From NCBI GenBank assembly GCA_963556495.2, contig OY747701.1, forward strand, positions 42,518,001-42,582,000: a stretch of DNA of 64,000 bases, read 5' to 3'. Each line of letters begins with the position of its first letter. Position 1 is the stretch's first letter. This DNA comes from Valencia hispanica (lineage: Eukaryota > Chordata > Actinopteri > Cyprinodontiformes > Valenciidae). Shown piece by piece: positions 20,394-33,905 of the stretch. The notes under the pieces are model-generated. The model ran no database searches and was not told the DNA's origin. It was given only the letters and a program-made list of their open reading frames with translations. The translations under genes were made by a program, and so were the position numbers.

Positions 20394-23300
20394 AGCTTTA
20401 TGGCTGCAATTCTCACTGTAGCATCTGCACCATTTTCTATTACAATTTTTCCTTCCACTCATCTGTCCAGTAACATGCTAGAATACAACACTTTCTAAGC
20501 AGCCAGATACTTGAACAATAAAATTTATGTTGCTTACCCTTCTTGTGGAGGGTGTCAAGGACTGTCTGCTGTATAAATCTAGTAATCAGTCTTTCCTATG
20601 ATTGTATACAAAAAATAACTCTTTTGTATTAAAATATTTGTATTAAAAGGACTTGTTTTCTTTCTACATGTCTGAGAAACCAATTTTAGGTTTTCATTAG
20701 ATGTAAACCATAATCAAAATCAACAGAAATAATAACATGAAGTCTATAATTCTTTGTGTATTTAATCCATATAGGAGTGGCTGAAATAAATTATATAATA
20801 TTCTAGTTTGAGATTTACGTGTACTTTCATTTGATATTTTACTGACTTTTGTCTTAGCCAAATAAATTCAAACTGACTTAAACAGAAATACCAACGTTGT
20901 TCTGTCACAGAATGACTGTAATTCTTTAATCATAACAAATTATCTATTGTTTAAGTGATGTGTAGGTAAGGTATTTTTCAGATGAGATGAATTATGCCAT
21001 GTTCAACAGCTTCATCTCCAAACAGAATCGTGTTTACTGTTCATTCATGATGAAAAGGCATTAAAGTGAAAGTTTTACCTTGGTTCACTTTTAAAATGCT
21101 GTTTTACCCATAGGCCCTTTGTAAATGGAAGAATCTTTTTCAAATCTAGTTTAGTAAATTTAGTTATGGACTAAATTTTAACTCCAAACATGTATGAACT
21201 AATGTTTACAGCAGAGGTTTTAAATGTGACATTTTAATTGCTGTCTCTTGATATTTATTTATTTGCTGTTTTCTCCTTTTTTTTCTCTTTAAATGAATTT
21301 GCCTTTTTAATCAATACACATGGGGAAGTACATTATCCTGGAGGACAGAATAGTGAACAATTTGTTAAGGCTAAAAACAGGCATATACGTGTCCATTAGC
21401 TAATAAAGGCATGCCAGTGTATTGCTTTTGTTCTGAAATGGCATCTTTGGGAGCATCCAGTTCTGCATGTGAGATTAAAAAAACTGCTCTTATTGACATA
21501 GTCATGTCCAAACAGCAATTTTTATGACTAAATCAGTCTACTAGTTACAGCGCAAATAGCATAGATTCTCAAATAAGCAAATCTGTGTATCATTTGGAGC
21601 CTGTACGAACGTACACTGTTTCTTTCTACAAGACACACACATTTAATAATCAATCTCATAGCATGTTTAGATATGTATCGTACACTTCAAGTCTGATTAA
21701 TAAAATCTTTTTTTGAGCCTAGATGGGTTTGTAAACTTCTAAGTTCACCTAAGTTTAATAAATCAGTGTGCTCTAAGTTATTCAAGTTCTAATTTATTGC
21801 AACAATAAACTGACTAAAAAGGGTGGATATCTCTGAGGAATCATCTATTTATGTTTCTCTTCTGACTTGCTTCATGTCAGAAATTTTTTTTGTCTTCTAA
21901 TTTATTTCTTGTAATATTAATTCTGAAAACCTTTGGTGGGATTTTGTATAGTATTATTTCAAAGTACTGATTTTTCCCCCCTCTCTTTATACTCTTAGTC
22001 AACTTACTTATTTCCGTCTCCAAGAGCAGTTTTTTCTTTCTTATCTGCTACAAATGGGTGACATCCGTTTTGTTATTTTTGAAATATGATTTTTTCATCT
22101 CAGTGTTATTTTGGCCGACTCCTGTCTTAGCATCTGACCTAATATAAATCCTCAGAGATCTAATTTTAAGTGTGTTTTCTTCTGTAGGCTAGATCAACTT
22201 CTTCTCATGCTGCTTTTGGATAAAATAATTACATTTAGGCTCTGTTCAGAGTCTTGAAACCTATGGGTTGCTTATTATTTGCGTTGACTCTACAGCAGTT
22301 TAAGGTTTATCAGTTCAAAGATGCAGTTAGAAATTATTCCGTTTATGCAAATTCTTTTGTCTCCTAAATTATTGCCAGCCTCGACACATCCATCATCTTC
22401 TGTCTAATTTCTCTATTTGAAGATGTGTAGGTTTTTTAAATTCACTAAAATTTCCAGTGCCAGATTTTGAAGTAGATGCTATTCGGCTTTTGAAGTGTAG
22501 AAATGATCATGGAGAGCACAAACATTCTAGTCCTGTGCACAGCTCAATGACTGTATGCAGGTTTTGAGGTGCTGCCACTCATCTTTGTATTTCCACTCCA
22601 TTTTTGCTCCATCCATCAAAGGCAATTATTTCTATGAAAATAGTTTTACTGCTTAACTGTCTTTGAGCTGTAGTCCAGCCATTGGCTTACATTAAAGCAA
22701 GAATGGATTAGAATGTGTATCAAATGTTAGCTTTACAATTGTATTATTTCCTGTTGCAGATCTGATTACATTGTCATTGTATATTTATGATGCAAGTTTA
22801 TACAACATGCAATGTATTTTTTATGACTAGATATATTTAGGAATCAATTGATTTATATCAAAATAAAAAAACTTTAGACAATTAGTGCAACAAATTAATC
22901 ATTTTCTTCTTCTTCTGACGGCTTACCAGAAATTCCATTTCCCAAAAAAAAAAAAAAAAAAGAATGTGTTTGTTGAGAAACATATGAAAAGTACATATGA
23001 CATTTACTCATAAAAACTATGGAATTAAAATAACACAAATACAGTAACACATTGTAGATCACTCGTCTCCTCTCACTTGTTTTCGGATCAACCCAAGGCC
23101 ATCTGTGTTCCTCACAGTGTCCCGTACCTAAAGGGGCATGTGGGAAACCAGGCTAACCTATATTTTTCTTGTGCCTTGCAAATAGGGGGGAATCTGCTCT
23201 GTGCAGGAATTTCAAAGCCCTTACTGTATATCCACGTTTCTTTCCTTCACTAGCACATGCAAAGTCAATCATTTTTACTCCTCCTTTTCCCAGGACCGTG

Positions 23301-24730
23301 TCCCCTCTGGTGTGTGGACAGCACATCAATGGGAACGTTAAAAGTTACAAGACTTGACAAAACAACACTCAAAGCTCCAACCTGACATTTGACTGTACAC
23401 CCTTTGATGCTGGAATCTTTCTGCACCTACACACTCACCAGTTGACCATCTTGGTCTTTTTTACTCTCACAGGTTGATAATAATTCTGCACATTTTCAAA
23501 CAAGTGCTTCTGTTTTATTCATGTCTAAATCAGCTGTTGTCCTGGGAGAAGTCAAAACTGCACGTGTTCCTGTTGCAACACAGCATTTAGATTATATACA
23601 ATTCAAGGCGAATTGTCAAACTTAAATTTAGGGTTGAGTTTTATAATCCAAACACCTTTAGTAGATAGAATTGTCTTGCAGCGTACTTGATTGGTTCAAA
23701 TAATTTTTGGCAGACTGGGTCTGCGTGGTCTATCTATTGATAGACGTGTGGTACGATAGAAAAAAAGGGTTCCCTTCCTTTTTCATTATAGCTTATCGGG
23801 TAGCTTATTACTACAGTCATTACTTACTCAAAACCAATCACAAACGCAGACCCAGGCATGCCCCGTCACCAAGCACTTGCTCCTCTCAAACCACAAAAGA
23901 GAGCAAATGACTTCAACTGCAAAATATGTCACAGCAAGGAGCAGCAGAGGTAATTGTCCCAAAGAAAGATTTTAGAAGTTCACCAGCAGGTATATGTTGC
24001 GTCTCGTTTTGAACAGATACGCGATGCACATCAACACTAAATGTAACAAAAATTAATAAAATAAAACAGGAAATCCTACAGTCAACCCCAGCCTGCTATT
24101 CTGCTGTCATGGATGTGCAGAGACAAGCACAACACACCTGGGCCACTGCTAACAACCCCCACTGCTTTTAAAATGTTCACCCAGTACTCCACCACATCCT
24201 TAGAAGCAAAAATACATTCATAAATACAAATGGGGTTGGATAGACCTGCTGGCTTCAGCACTCAGTCACTGGACTAGGCTCCAGTGTTTTGGGCACTGTC
24301 TGCACTAAGCCATCGGTGAGCTGGTTAGCTTCAGTAGCTCAACTGAATTGGAAACAGCTTTATTGGCCTGGTTTTTGCACACTAACTAAACCAAATGTCT
24401 TAGTCAATAATATTATAAAGTGTCATTAAACATTTAAAAGATATTAAAAAGCATTTAGATAAGCCTTCAATTTGAATTACTAACATAATTTAAAAATATT
24501 ATCAATAATATAATAGTTAATAACATTAGTATTTTTTTTATGTTTGTCAGTATTTACTGATGTCTCTCAGGTCTCTTTACTTGATTTGTTTTTGTTTTTT
24601 TACAAACTTTTAGTTATGGTGAAAAAAGGTGTTTGAATAAAGGGCTGAATTAATTTTTTTATTAAAATTAGATAATTGAAGAATAGCATAAAATGACCAA
24701 GGTTGCACTTAAAATAAAGTTTCTACATTT
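20394..24730 (+). other. MDGA intron, no gene seen
   Basis: AT-rich intron. Poly-A lies at 22944-22961. The short frames at 23169-23357 and 23707-23910 have no family signature. No repeat of note was recognised. Confidence 0.55.
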
Positions 24731-24830
24731 TTTGATAAGTATCAATGATTATCAATATCGATCAAAAGGACTATTCCCTTTATTGATATGCTGTTTTTCT
24801 ATATCGTCCAGCCTTAATATGAGGTTTTTC
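24731..24830. repeat. Possible hAT-type repeat end
   Basis: The words ATCAATATCGATCAAAAGG and TATATCGTCCAGCCTTAATA resemble the ends of a common fish DNA-transposon repeat whose ends read as ATCGTCCAGCCCTA. Decayed and unpaired. Confidence 0.35.
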
Positions 24831-24899
24831 AAGGCTCTGTTTTTGGGCTGTTTCTGTTGAATTGTTATAAACTCTCCTCAGATTGTGAAGTCTTACAAC

Positions 24900-25430
24900 A
24901 TCTGTCATGCTTTTTGGATTTAGGACCCAAATGCAGCGAGGTATGAAAAATTAGAATTTAATTAAACAAAGAACAGGGAACTTACAAAAACTCAGAGGGA
25001 CCAGAAAATCCAGAGAAGGGGAAACAGGAATCATTGACGAGGAACCAGCGAGTAGTGACTGAATGAGAACTGTTTAAATACTAAGGAGGGAGTGAGGAAA
25101 TGGCAGAGAAACTTGAGGACTAATTAGTGGGAACCAGTTGCAGGTGGGAGGGAGAGAACAGGTGAACGCAATCAGCAGCTGGGGCAGAGATGAAAAATTG
25201 CAAGGAAGAAACAGAGAGGCAGGCAAAGAACAAAACATAAGAAATGACTAGACAGATTAACCTAAGAAGACATAAGGAAAGACTAAACACAAAGTGGTAA
25301 CTAGGAAATAAGACTAAGAGAAACTTGATGCACTAATTAACATGAGAGGGGGGAGATATAACAGAAACACAATAACCTTTAACTCAAAGACTACACAAAC
25401 AACTAAGAACTGTGTCAACATCAATATGGC
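24900..25430. repeat. Possible interspersed repeat
   Basis: It begins CTGTCATGCTTTTTGGATTT and AGGACCCAAATGCAGCGAG and runs on as purine-rich text. This resembles the start of a fish non-autonomous repeat that opens with a ggacccaaatgcag-like phrase. No coding potential. Confidence 0.35.
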
Positions 25431-25839
25431 CATAACATAACATTTATGTATTAAAATAATTTTATTAATAGCCTTATGGTTTATTTAATTTTTCTGATTT
25501 TAGGGTTTTCATCAATGTAAATCATCATAAAAATTAGCAAATATGAGCACATAAAATGACAGGGCCAGAATTTTTTCTAGCTTAATGTCATTTTTTGGTC
25601 TCTAAAGTGTTTGGTTCAATATAAGCAAATAACTAGATTAAAAAGTCTGGCGACCACAGAAAACATGTCGGCTTTTTGGACTCGGACCTAAATTTTAATA
25701 AAGCCCATTACTAAGTCAGCCTACAGTCATCTTAAAAATTGCCTAAATAAGATGTTTTCTATTCAGACAAGAATATTAAAACAGCTAAACGCTTTCATTT
25801 TCAGTTGGTTTTATTATGATGTTGTCTCAACAGGAAAAA

Positions 25840-26130
25840 GAAACAATGTGTACAAAATCAATTTGGCAGCTGCAGCTTTTCCAGAATGCTGCTCCCATAG
25901 TCCTGACCAATACCAAGAAAATGGATCCTATCCCTCCAGCCATTAGTCTATAAGGCTCTGAATGCGCTTATCAGATATGAACTGTCTAGACCTTTTACAG
26001 CTTTAGAGACCTGTTTACTCAGTTTTTTTTCTAGGACCAGAACTAAACAAGAGAATGGAATAGAATTTTCCTGAAAACCTGAAATGTGCATAAGCTGTCA
26101 GCTCCATTGAAATTAGAAATAAAAACATAC
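25840..26130 (+). pseudogene. LINE (CR1/L2-like) RT C-terminal scrap
   Basis: In one + frame the text reads QLQLFQNAAPIVLTNTKKMD, then a serine/alanine-rich SPAIRSL-like run and SRPFTALETC-like words, then FSRTRTKQ-like text. This is the thumb/C-terminal region of CR1/L2 LINEs. It is short, frame-broken and has no 5' part. Confidence 0.55.
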
Positions 26131-28798
26131 TGTAACTGCTTAATTACCTTACACATAAAGGCCAAATATTACTTAATCAGTTTTTTTTAATAATGTCTTA
26201 ATTGTTTCTTTTGAACTTGCATTTTGTAATTTTTTGTTTCTATGTAATTTCCTTTATCTCTGTTCCTTTATTTGCATGGTTACTATTAGCAGGCTTACTG
26301 ATTATAAAAAAGGCTTGCCTCTCCCAGTCCAGAAAACATTTTGTGAATAACGTTGGTTCTCCCAAAGCTCAGACACAGATGTACTTGACTTTAACTAAGT
26401 CACTTGCAGTGATTTATAAGTGTGAGGCACTGCTGACACAGCCGACTCACACTTCAGTTGGCTGTTTTTACGCTACACATTCAGTGAAAGGGCACAAGGC
26501 CATTTCGCGGCTTCAAAACACTTATATTTATACACTGCAAATGCAGGAGTAAATACACATTGGGCGACTCTGTTGTATTGTACTTTAAGGATGCTGTAAT
26601 TCTGTGTTTTTTTGTGTGTCAAAGCCAGCTACTGTCTCTGGGCTTCCTTGACTCAATTATTTTTCTCATCTCTTCTAATTATACAACAATCTGGTGTCTT
26701 CCTTGTAGCGGATGCAGTCGCAGGTGTGGGGAGGTATGCATCTAAAGCTCTAGTTAGTTGTCATTAGGGGTATTATTGTATGAATGAGTAATGCTTGACT
26801 CAGCGGGCAAATAGATTTAACAAAGAAAGTACAGTACATAACATTTCACTACTGCTAAGCAATGATGAAACTGCTTGGAAGTTTGTATAAATAAGAGATC
26901 TGTGGACTTTTGGCCACTTAGCCTTTTTCCACTACTAAAGTTTTCTTCACTGCTTCCAGTTTGTCGAAAAATCAGATCCCTCGAACAAATGAGCCGACCA
27001 CCTATATCCATACTATGCTGCCGACCTTCTTTTTATCCCCCTAAATACCGCCCAGTAAGCTTCAAGGTTTTCCCGTTATATTATTTGTTCATTACAAGAA
27101 GGTTTCTCATTCCTTACCTAGATAAACGCAAATAGTAAAAAGGTGGCACTGCACTTGTGCTTCCTTTCCTTTGATTAATGTAATTGATTGGTCTCTATTT
27201 GGAGAGGAGGCGATTGAGAAATTGAAATAAAATGTTAAAAGTCCGGAACAGAGACTTTTGTGAGTGTATTTGCTTCAGAGAAGGCTCCAGCGATATCCAT
27301 AGTCACTACATGGATTATCATGCACTGGATAAAGAAATCAGCACACCCAGAAAAGAAATGTTTTGTAAATCTATGCATACTCTTAATCAGAGATTGATCA
27401 AACTTTGTGAGGAATCTTATATAGCTTTTACAGACATATCACTTTCCCTCTCAGACGTTAATGAACCTGCATCGCATGCTCATGATTAGATTATTGGTTT
27501 CTGCCCAATGAATTTTATGTTTGATAGGCAACTTCAACTTGACATTGTTGTTAGAAACTTACACCATAGTGCTCATAGATGAAAGTAAAAGCAATGTAAA
27601 GCCTCAAACATGAGGCGCGTTAACTGTGCTGTTTGCTAGCCCATTGTTCACCTTTCATACACCAAGAGCATGTGGGGTGAGGTCAGGCTTTTCCACTCGG
27701 TGGGTCAGAATCGGGTTAATGGAACCCACACTTGTTTTAGCTTGATATATTTACTCACAAATTGATGGCAGGGCATGTCCCCTAACAGCAGCATGTTAGT
27801 GTTAACAGATGGAATTTGTAAAGTGAAACCAGTCATGCGTTATTTGCTATCCCTCTATGTCTGCACCTGCTCCTATTAGCCTGAGCTTAAGATACATGCA
27901 TAGATGTGGTCTATAAGCAAAGAGAAGGCAGGTTTTCCTTCAGCAGGGAATTACAACACACAACAGCACCTGTTTTTTTTAACTTAGAGAGCCTTGCTCT
28001 AAATTTAGCTGACATATGGAAATATTACTGTATGTATTGACCAAACCTAAAATAGGGTGCTATTTCTGTAAAAATTAAAAACCTTTTAAGATAATTAAAC
28101 TCTTTGTGCATTAAAAATCATAGTTATTATTTGCCATTATAAAATCCTGCATCTACTGCATATTAAACTCCAGCAGTGGTTAGAAATGTGGGGTCTGTAT
28201 TGGTTCTGCATTTTAAAGCAACAAAGTTTCCTTGTTTGTTCTATTTTCCTTCCTCAGAAAGAATGTGCTTGTTTTTTTGATTAGCTGGGTGCAATGGGCT
28301 TTTGGTGCCTTTGTTACTCCGCAGTAATTAGGCTGTCACTCAGAAACCAGATGGCTGTTGGCTAAAATAGGAAGTTTTCAGATGAGACTCCTGTTTAGTC
28401 TTGTTGTTGTTATTGTGGGCCTAGAAAAGATTACTACTCATAATCATGACTGCTAAGTATGCTGTCTTCAGATGCTCAGTTTCCTGTCAGTGTCTCTGCT
28501 TAAATATCTAAGATTTAGATATTTAAAGGTATTACTTTAGCAACCTAAAAAGTGAGAAATATTATCAGATCATTTTTTGTGTTTTCGGATACATTTCTAC
28601 ATTCTTACTTTTAGGAATGTAGATAATTCTTTCTTCTGAGAATAGTTATAATGCACTAAACCTACAACGACAAAAATAGTTCCCCACATGTTACCACTGA
28701 CCACACACGTTTTTCTATCAAGGCTTTGGCTGTGTTTACCTTTTAAATGAACTCACACATAATCTGCCTGTCTCTGTACTTGTGTCTTTCCTAAACAG
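26131..28798 (+). other. MDGA intron, no gene seen
   Basis: Frames at 26202-26552 and 26875-27135 lack recognisable motifs and splice context. The stretch ends in the acceptor TCCTAAACAG at 28789-28798. A 10-bp imperfect inverted repeat (AAATATCTAA and TTAGATATTT) lies at about 28503-28525. Confidence 0.55.
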
Positions 28799-28916
28799 AT
28801 TGTGTTTGAAGGAATTCGAGGCCCAGGCTATGAGGGGGATATCGCCATTGATGATGTGTCTATCACCATAGGAAAGTGCAAGCAGGAGAACACGGTAGCC
28901 AACGCAGGTAAGACAG
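28799..28916 (+). CDS. mdga1/mdga2: MDGA-family exon: end of the MAM domain, alternative donor
   Basis: The exon starts in phase 0 with [19 protein letters not shown], the diagnostic closing motif of MAM domains (the GxxGDIAIDD strand and loop), and continues [12 protein letters not shown], whose Cys closes the MAM disulfide. The first donor is GTAAGA at 28908, giving an exon of 109 nt ending 28907. A second, GTAAGA, lies at 28917 after CAG, 9 nt later. Both leave phase 1, so use of the second adds three residues (GKT) before the GPI region. The reading joins exon 8004-8134 seamlessly (GPFQ then IVFEG). This is the most reliable host-gene evidence in the window. Confidence 0.92.
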
Positions 28917-31485
28917 GTAAGATGTGGCTGTTGGGATATGATTGGTGCATGTGTGCGTGTGAACAGAGATGCTTCTGAACAAGCATAACCACTGCTTTGC
29001 TAACAATTTCCCCATAAGACAGTCATTACAGCATGTGCTGAAAGGTAGACAATTTGATCTAACCTGACATAATATTAGCTAAAACATATATGAAGGTTAA
29101 AGAGAAAGAAACAGTTGTAAAGCTTATCTTTAAAAAGAAAGAATAAGAAATAAATTCCCCTTTCAGTGTTTAGGAGCACAGAAAAATTGTTTCGCAAAAT
29201 TTTTACTTTGTTTTTATTTTCTAATTTGTCACATCACACTCCTGCTGCCTTCCCCATATTCAACTTCATTATGCCTCGCCTTTCGTTCATGTTGGAAAGG
29301 TTCAGTTATTTACCCTTTGGCGTGAAAGGAAAGTGAAAGAACACTGTTGAAAAAACTTTTATAAAATAAGTGTAGTTTAAAGAATGTGAATTACACAGAG
29401 GTAAAAAAACAAACAAGACAAGACTTTGTGTTGTATTATTTAGGAAGAATTTCTGTAAAAGTTGAATCATAGTTTTATGAATGGTACATTATTTTAGTTG
29501 GGACCCCTGTTTCCAGTTAAGTAAAATTTCCACAAGCTACCGCAGCACCATTATATTTTCTATGCCTTTTTTCCTTCTGCATTGACATAATTTACTCTAC
29601 ACCTAGCAAATTTTTTGCACAATATAAAATTTTCATTGACATTCCATAAACGTTTCCTGTGCTCAGCTCCCTACAATCTCAGGCCCAAATCATATCAGCT
29701 TTAAAAACTCTAAACTACTGCCGTAAATTACTAATTATTATTAATGCTAATAGTAATAACTGTAGTAATAGTATCCCTAGTAATTGTAGTCATAGTTCTG
29801 GCATTACATTAGAGATCATAAAAAACTATATGCCACTATATGTGGGGTGCAGCAGATGCTTCCATGAAGGTTTTAAATCAGTACTAAACAGATGGAAAAC
29901 TAGTTTATGATTTTATAAAAAACACAAAACATTCCTGGTATTATGAGCTATTTTTTACCCAGCATCAGTACCAAATTATCATTCATGTTTATGAGGTAAT
30001 CTCGCCGATTCTTTGTCTAATTTTCATTAGTTCTACATTTTCATGCTACCAGTTGCACCAGCAAAACAGAAAAAACATAAATTTACCAAGCTGCTTAATT
30101 AAACTATAAAAAGTAACAAGTCTTGATAAACTGTAACCCAATTCTGTGATTTATTCCTTTTCTCTCTTGCAGTCAAATAAACTATAGTTGTAAACTTTGT
30201 AGTGAGGGAGGAAGTTTAATTGAAAAGTTGTTTTTCTTTTACAGTCTCTTAATGTGTGCATCAAATATTATCCCAGCCTAGACAAGATAGGCAAAAGTGA
30301 TGACATTAGCATTAAATTATATCCCTGTTTACATAAATATCTGTACCTTGGGTCAGCTATGGGTTTTGTCAGTGTTTTAGTCATGAAACAAGCAATTGTT
30401 ATACTCCTTTCTATGTACTTGACACATTAGTAAACACAGCTTGTTTAGCAGATAAGCAGCCTACCAGTTTTTTTTTTTCATTTTTGAACATGTAAAGCAA
30501 TTCCATCGCAGCTCTCGCCCTTTGTGTAGACTGCACATGTGCATCACAGCAATGAAAATGACGCAACTCTTACTGAAATATTACAGCAAAGAACCTATAA
30601 AAATATCACCGAAATTCCATAATGCTCACCTTGGCATGCTGGATTCTTCTAACTGAAAGTAAAGCCAATGGCCTGAGCTACTTTCTGATTAATTTGTTTA
30701 TTAATTATTTAACAACTTGGTGGTACTTGTGAATTGAATTTCCTTCATAGGTGCTATTTTTATTGATACACTTGAAAAAAAACAACTAAAAAAGATGCTA
30801 TATTGTGAATAGGGTGGTCAAAATAATTGATATCTCGATATATTCAATACTAGAAAAATGTATTATTCAAAGATACTTATTTGCGTTGGAATCAATATAA
30901 ATCAATATAAACATGGTGAGTACAGCTAGAAAAAAAACATATGCGACCCTCTTTACCCAACAAAGCAAACACAAAGTGTTGTTTGGAGGTACTTTTCACA
31001 TGAAGCAGATGGACAGGAAAAAGGAAATGGAAGGATGCCACATGCTAGCTTTGCTAATGCTACAAGCTATCTCTACAACACTGATGTTTTAGAGCAACTT
31101 AAAAAGGTCAGTAAAGCTCCTGTATCTGATTCAGTGAAGTAGGAAAGTTTCTGGACGAAGCTAACACTATCTGTTTAAATTTTAGCTTCACGGACAGCCA
31201 AGTGATGGTGTTCTGTCCTCACATTTACACACATAATACATATTTTCAATGCACCAACAGACATGATCAATATGGAAACAATGTGCCATCAGCTTTACAG
31301 CAACTGAACATTATTTACCCTGGAATAATAGTATTCCAATGAAATTCTTTGAATATAATTTGAGCAAATCTGTAGTGTGTGATCAAATCTAATGAACAGT
31401 GTGAAGCCATTTTATATTATTTAAGCAGGGACAGTAAGGGTGGTGGGCAATAGAGGTGGTGCTAATGTGTGCAACCCATACATTT
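28917..31485 (+). other. MDGA last intron, first part; nothing recognised
   Basis: AT-rich intron. The frame at 29659-29910 has no family signature. No terminal repeats or coding motifs were seen. Confidence 0.55.
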
Positions 31486-31835
31486 GCACTCAAAGCAAGG
31501 CAACTTTATTTGTATTGCACACTTTCAACAACTAGGCAATTCAAGATGTTTTACATCATTAGGGGATCAAATAAAATAAAGCAGCAATAAAAGCATAAAA
31601 CTCAACATTAGAGACACATAGCATATGACACATTAAAACATATGACATTATAGGTATTAATAATCACTTACTCAAAAGCAGCTCTAAACAGACGAGTTTT
31701 AGCTTTGATTTAAAGGAATTAGATGTTTCAGCACCCCTCACCCTGTGACTGCTGGAGATATGCACCAGTCCCCCTGCAACCCTGCATAGGATCAACTGGT
31801 ACATATAATGGATGGATGGATGGATTTTCAGAAAA
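31486..31835 (+). repeat. Interspersed repeats: two fish repeat ends and a (GGAT)n run
   Basis: At 31493-31560 the text GCAAGGCAACTTTATTTGTA, then CAACTAGGCAATTCAAG, is a common fish repeat start. At 31740-31830 the text CCCCTGCAACCCTGCATAGG, then TAATGGATGGATGGATGGA, is a second common repeat end with a GGAT microsatellite. Confidence 0.6.
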
Positions 31836-33774
31836 AAAAGTCAGTATGATGAATTGAGATTTACCTCCTAATAAAGGCACAAAATAATAGTTTCAACAAA
31901 CCCTTCAAGTCCAAGTAAGTGTGTGGAGTGACACAACTAGCCTTAAGGGTCAGAGAAAGAAAATAGATCAAAGACACAGAGTGACCAAAGTATGTGAATA
32001 CATGTGTTTAAGACTATGATAAAGAAATAAAATGTGGTAAGATGGATAGGAACTAACTCAAGACTCAAACTGAGAAACAGTTTCATAGGAAATACAGGTT
32101 GGTTTAGTGGATGCTGCTGCTGCAGCTTTTAGTGTTCTTACACCCTTAATTCTGTTAAACTCATGAAAAGAAAACAGGCTAACAGACAAAGATGCAAGTA
32201 AATCCCAAGCAGATCAACAGAACAGGAACTGCAGCAAGAAGTGAGACGTGTGCTTTGAGTATTAGAGCAACAAGCTTGATTTTATTCAGCAACATGTGGT
32301 GGGAATCTACAGGGCTTTGTTAAGTTTTGCTTGGAGTTACGACGAAGAAAATATCAGAGCCATGAAATCAACTCATAACAGCAAAAACATGAACGTCAAT
32401 GAATTATTAACAACTGCTGTTTTCTTTTTAAACCTTTCTGAACATTCTGCATGAGATGCATGTGTATGAGCATGCCTACGAGCATGTGCTTGATGCAATG
32501 TAACACATATGTGCATGTAACAACACTGGCGGATGGTGTAAATAATAGATGATGGCATAAACAGGAAGAGGGAAGCTCTTGAGCTCAAAGAGTGCGTGTG
32601 TGCATTTGTGTCCTACGGGTTGTTTGAGACTCACATAGCACAGACAGATGGGTAATTATCAGGCAGGCGACACGAAGGTCTTTGCCATTGCAAGAGACAT
32701 ACGCATTTCTATTGAGATTTTACCTCCCTGGATTCTGCAAGGTAAAATGAGAACTGGAAAATAATTCAAGTATGTTTTCAGCACACAATGAAATAGAAAA
32801 GGAACATGATTAAAAGAAGATCAAATAATGTAACGAATGCAACGTGCATTTCATATAGTGAGCCGTAAAAGTACAAATTCTGACCTTATTTCTTGTGTCC
32901 AACATTTCTAAATAGGCTTAAGTACAGGTGTTGTTTTCCCATTGGGACTTTGTTTTCCCTTAGCGACAGGCTCCACTCTGCCTCCCTCTTTTGTGGGAGA
33001 GGAACCAAGCTTAGCTGTATCCCCTATCATGGAAAACCAAGCTTTTTCTCAAACACAAACAACACAAAATCCCACATTTAAACAGATTCACCTGCAAGTT
33101 TTATTTTTATTTTTAAAAGGATAGCACTCAAAATTTTATGCTGACCTGACGTTGCTTTAATCATCAGGCATAATCTTCTACTTGTTTGCTACACAAATGT
33201 TGAATAAGCTGATTATCATAGCATGAGTTATGATTTTCCTGGCCAATAAGTAGTCAGGATTTTGAACTTTACTCCAACCCAAATGAGGAGATAGAGACTG
33301 TCAGTAGTGTAAAAATGATATAAAAAAAAGCAAAAATCTAAGAGGAGGGAAGTTTGGTCTTTTAGTACTATTATAAATATGCAGCCTACACTCTAGCTAA
33401 CATTTATATCAGGTTAACAGAGTATATACACAAGGGACTCTTGTGCTAAATGAAAGATGATTTTCTCTGAGTTATTTTGTGCAACTCCACCTGCACAAAT
33501 CACAGAGCTTCACCTGGCTCATCTGTATCTTCGCAGAGCAAGGGAGCTGGTAAAAGAGGATATAGTGGCTTTGTAAATAATTTTTTTAAATCTCTGTCTA
33601 AATGTGTTTTCATTCAGGATTAATATTTTCAGTAACACATAAAACTTTAGTCTACAGTCTTACAAACAAAGGGGTGAAAACCTTCACAACTACAAACTTT
33701 AGAAATCCAATAGGTTTTAATCACAACTTCACAGACTTCCAAGGTGCATGGAGAGGGTCAATTATCTGATAAGA
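31836..33774 (+). other. MDGA intron, no gene seen
   Basis: The frames at 32373-32588 (minus) and 32893-33124 have no family signature. Confidence 0.55.
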
Positions 33775-33905
33775 TGAAGACTCCGGTAACACTTGAAGTA
33801 CATTTCGGCTTGTGGCCTTCATCAGGATGACCTGGATGAAGGCCGCAAACCTACACGCATTAATCTATTAATAAAGTTGTTACTGAGCAGTTCAATTGTT
33901 CCTGG
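33775..33905. repeat. Decayed hammerhead-type repeat with two opposed cores
   Basis: On the minus strand, CTGATGA (33825-33819) is followed by one extra A, a GGC/GCC stem around CACAA, and GAAA (33806-33803). This is the same core arrangement as at 37356-37378. On the + strand, 33832-33851 carries a degraded second core (CTGGATGAAGGCCGCAAACC), with the GAAA lost and one insertion in CTGATGA, followed by an AATAAAG phrase as in the 37.3-kb element. Together the two cores form an imperfect inverted repeat centred at about 33828. The cleavage-site side is not intact on either strand. Confidence 0.6.
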
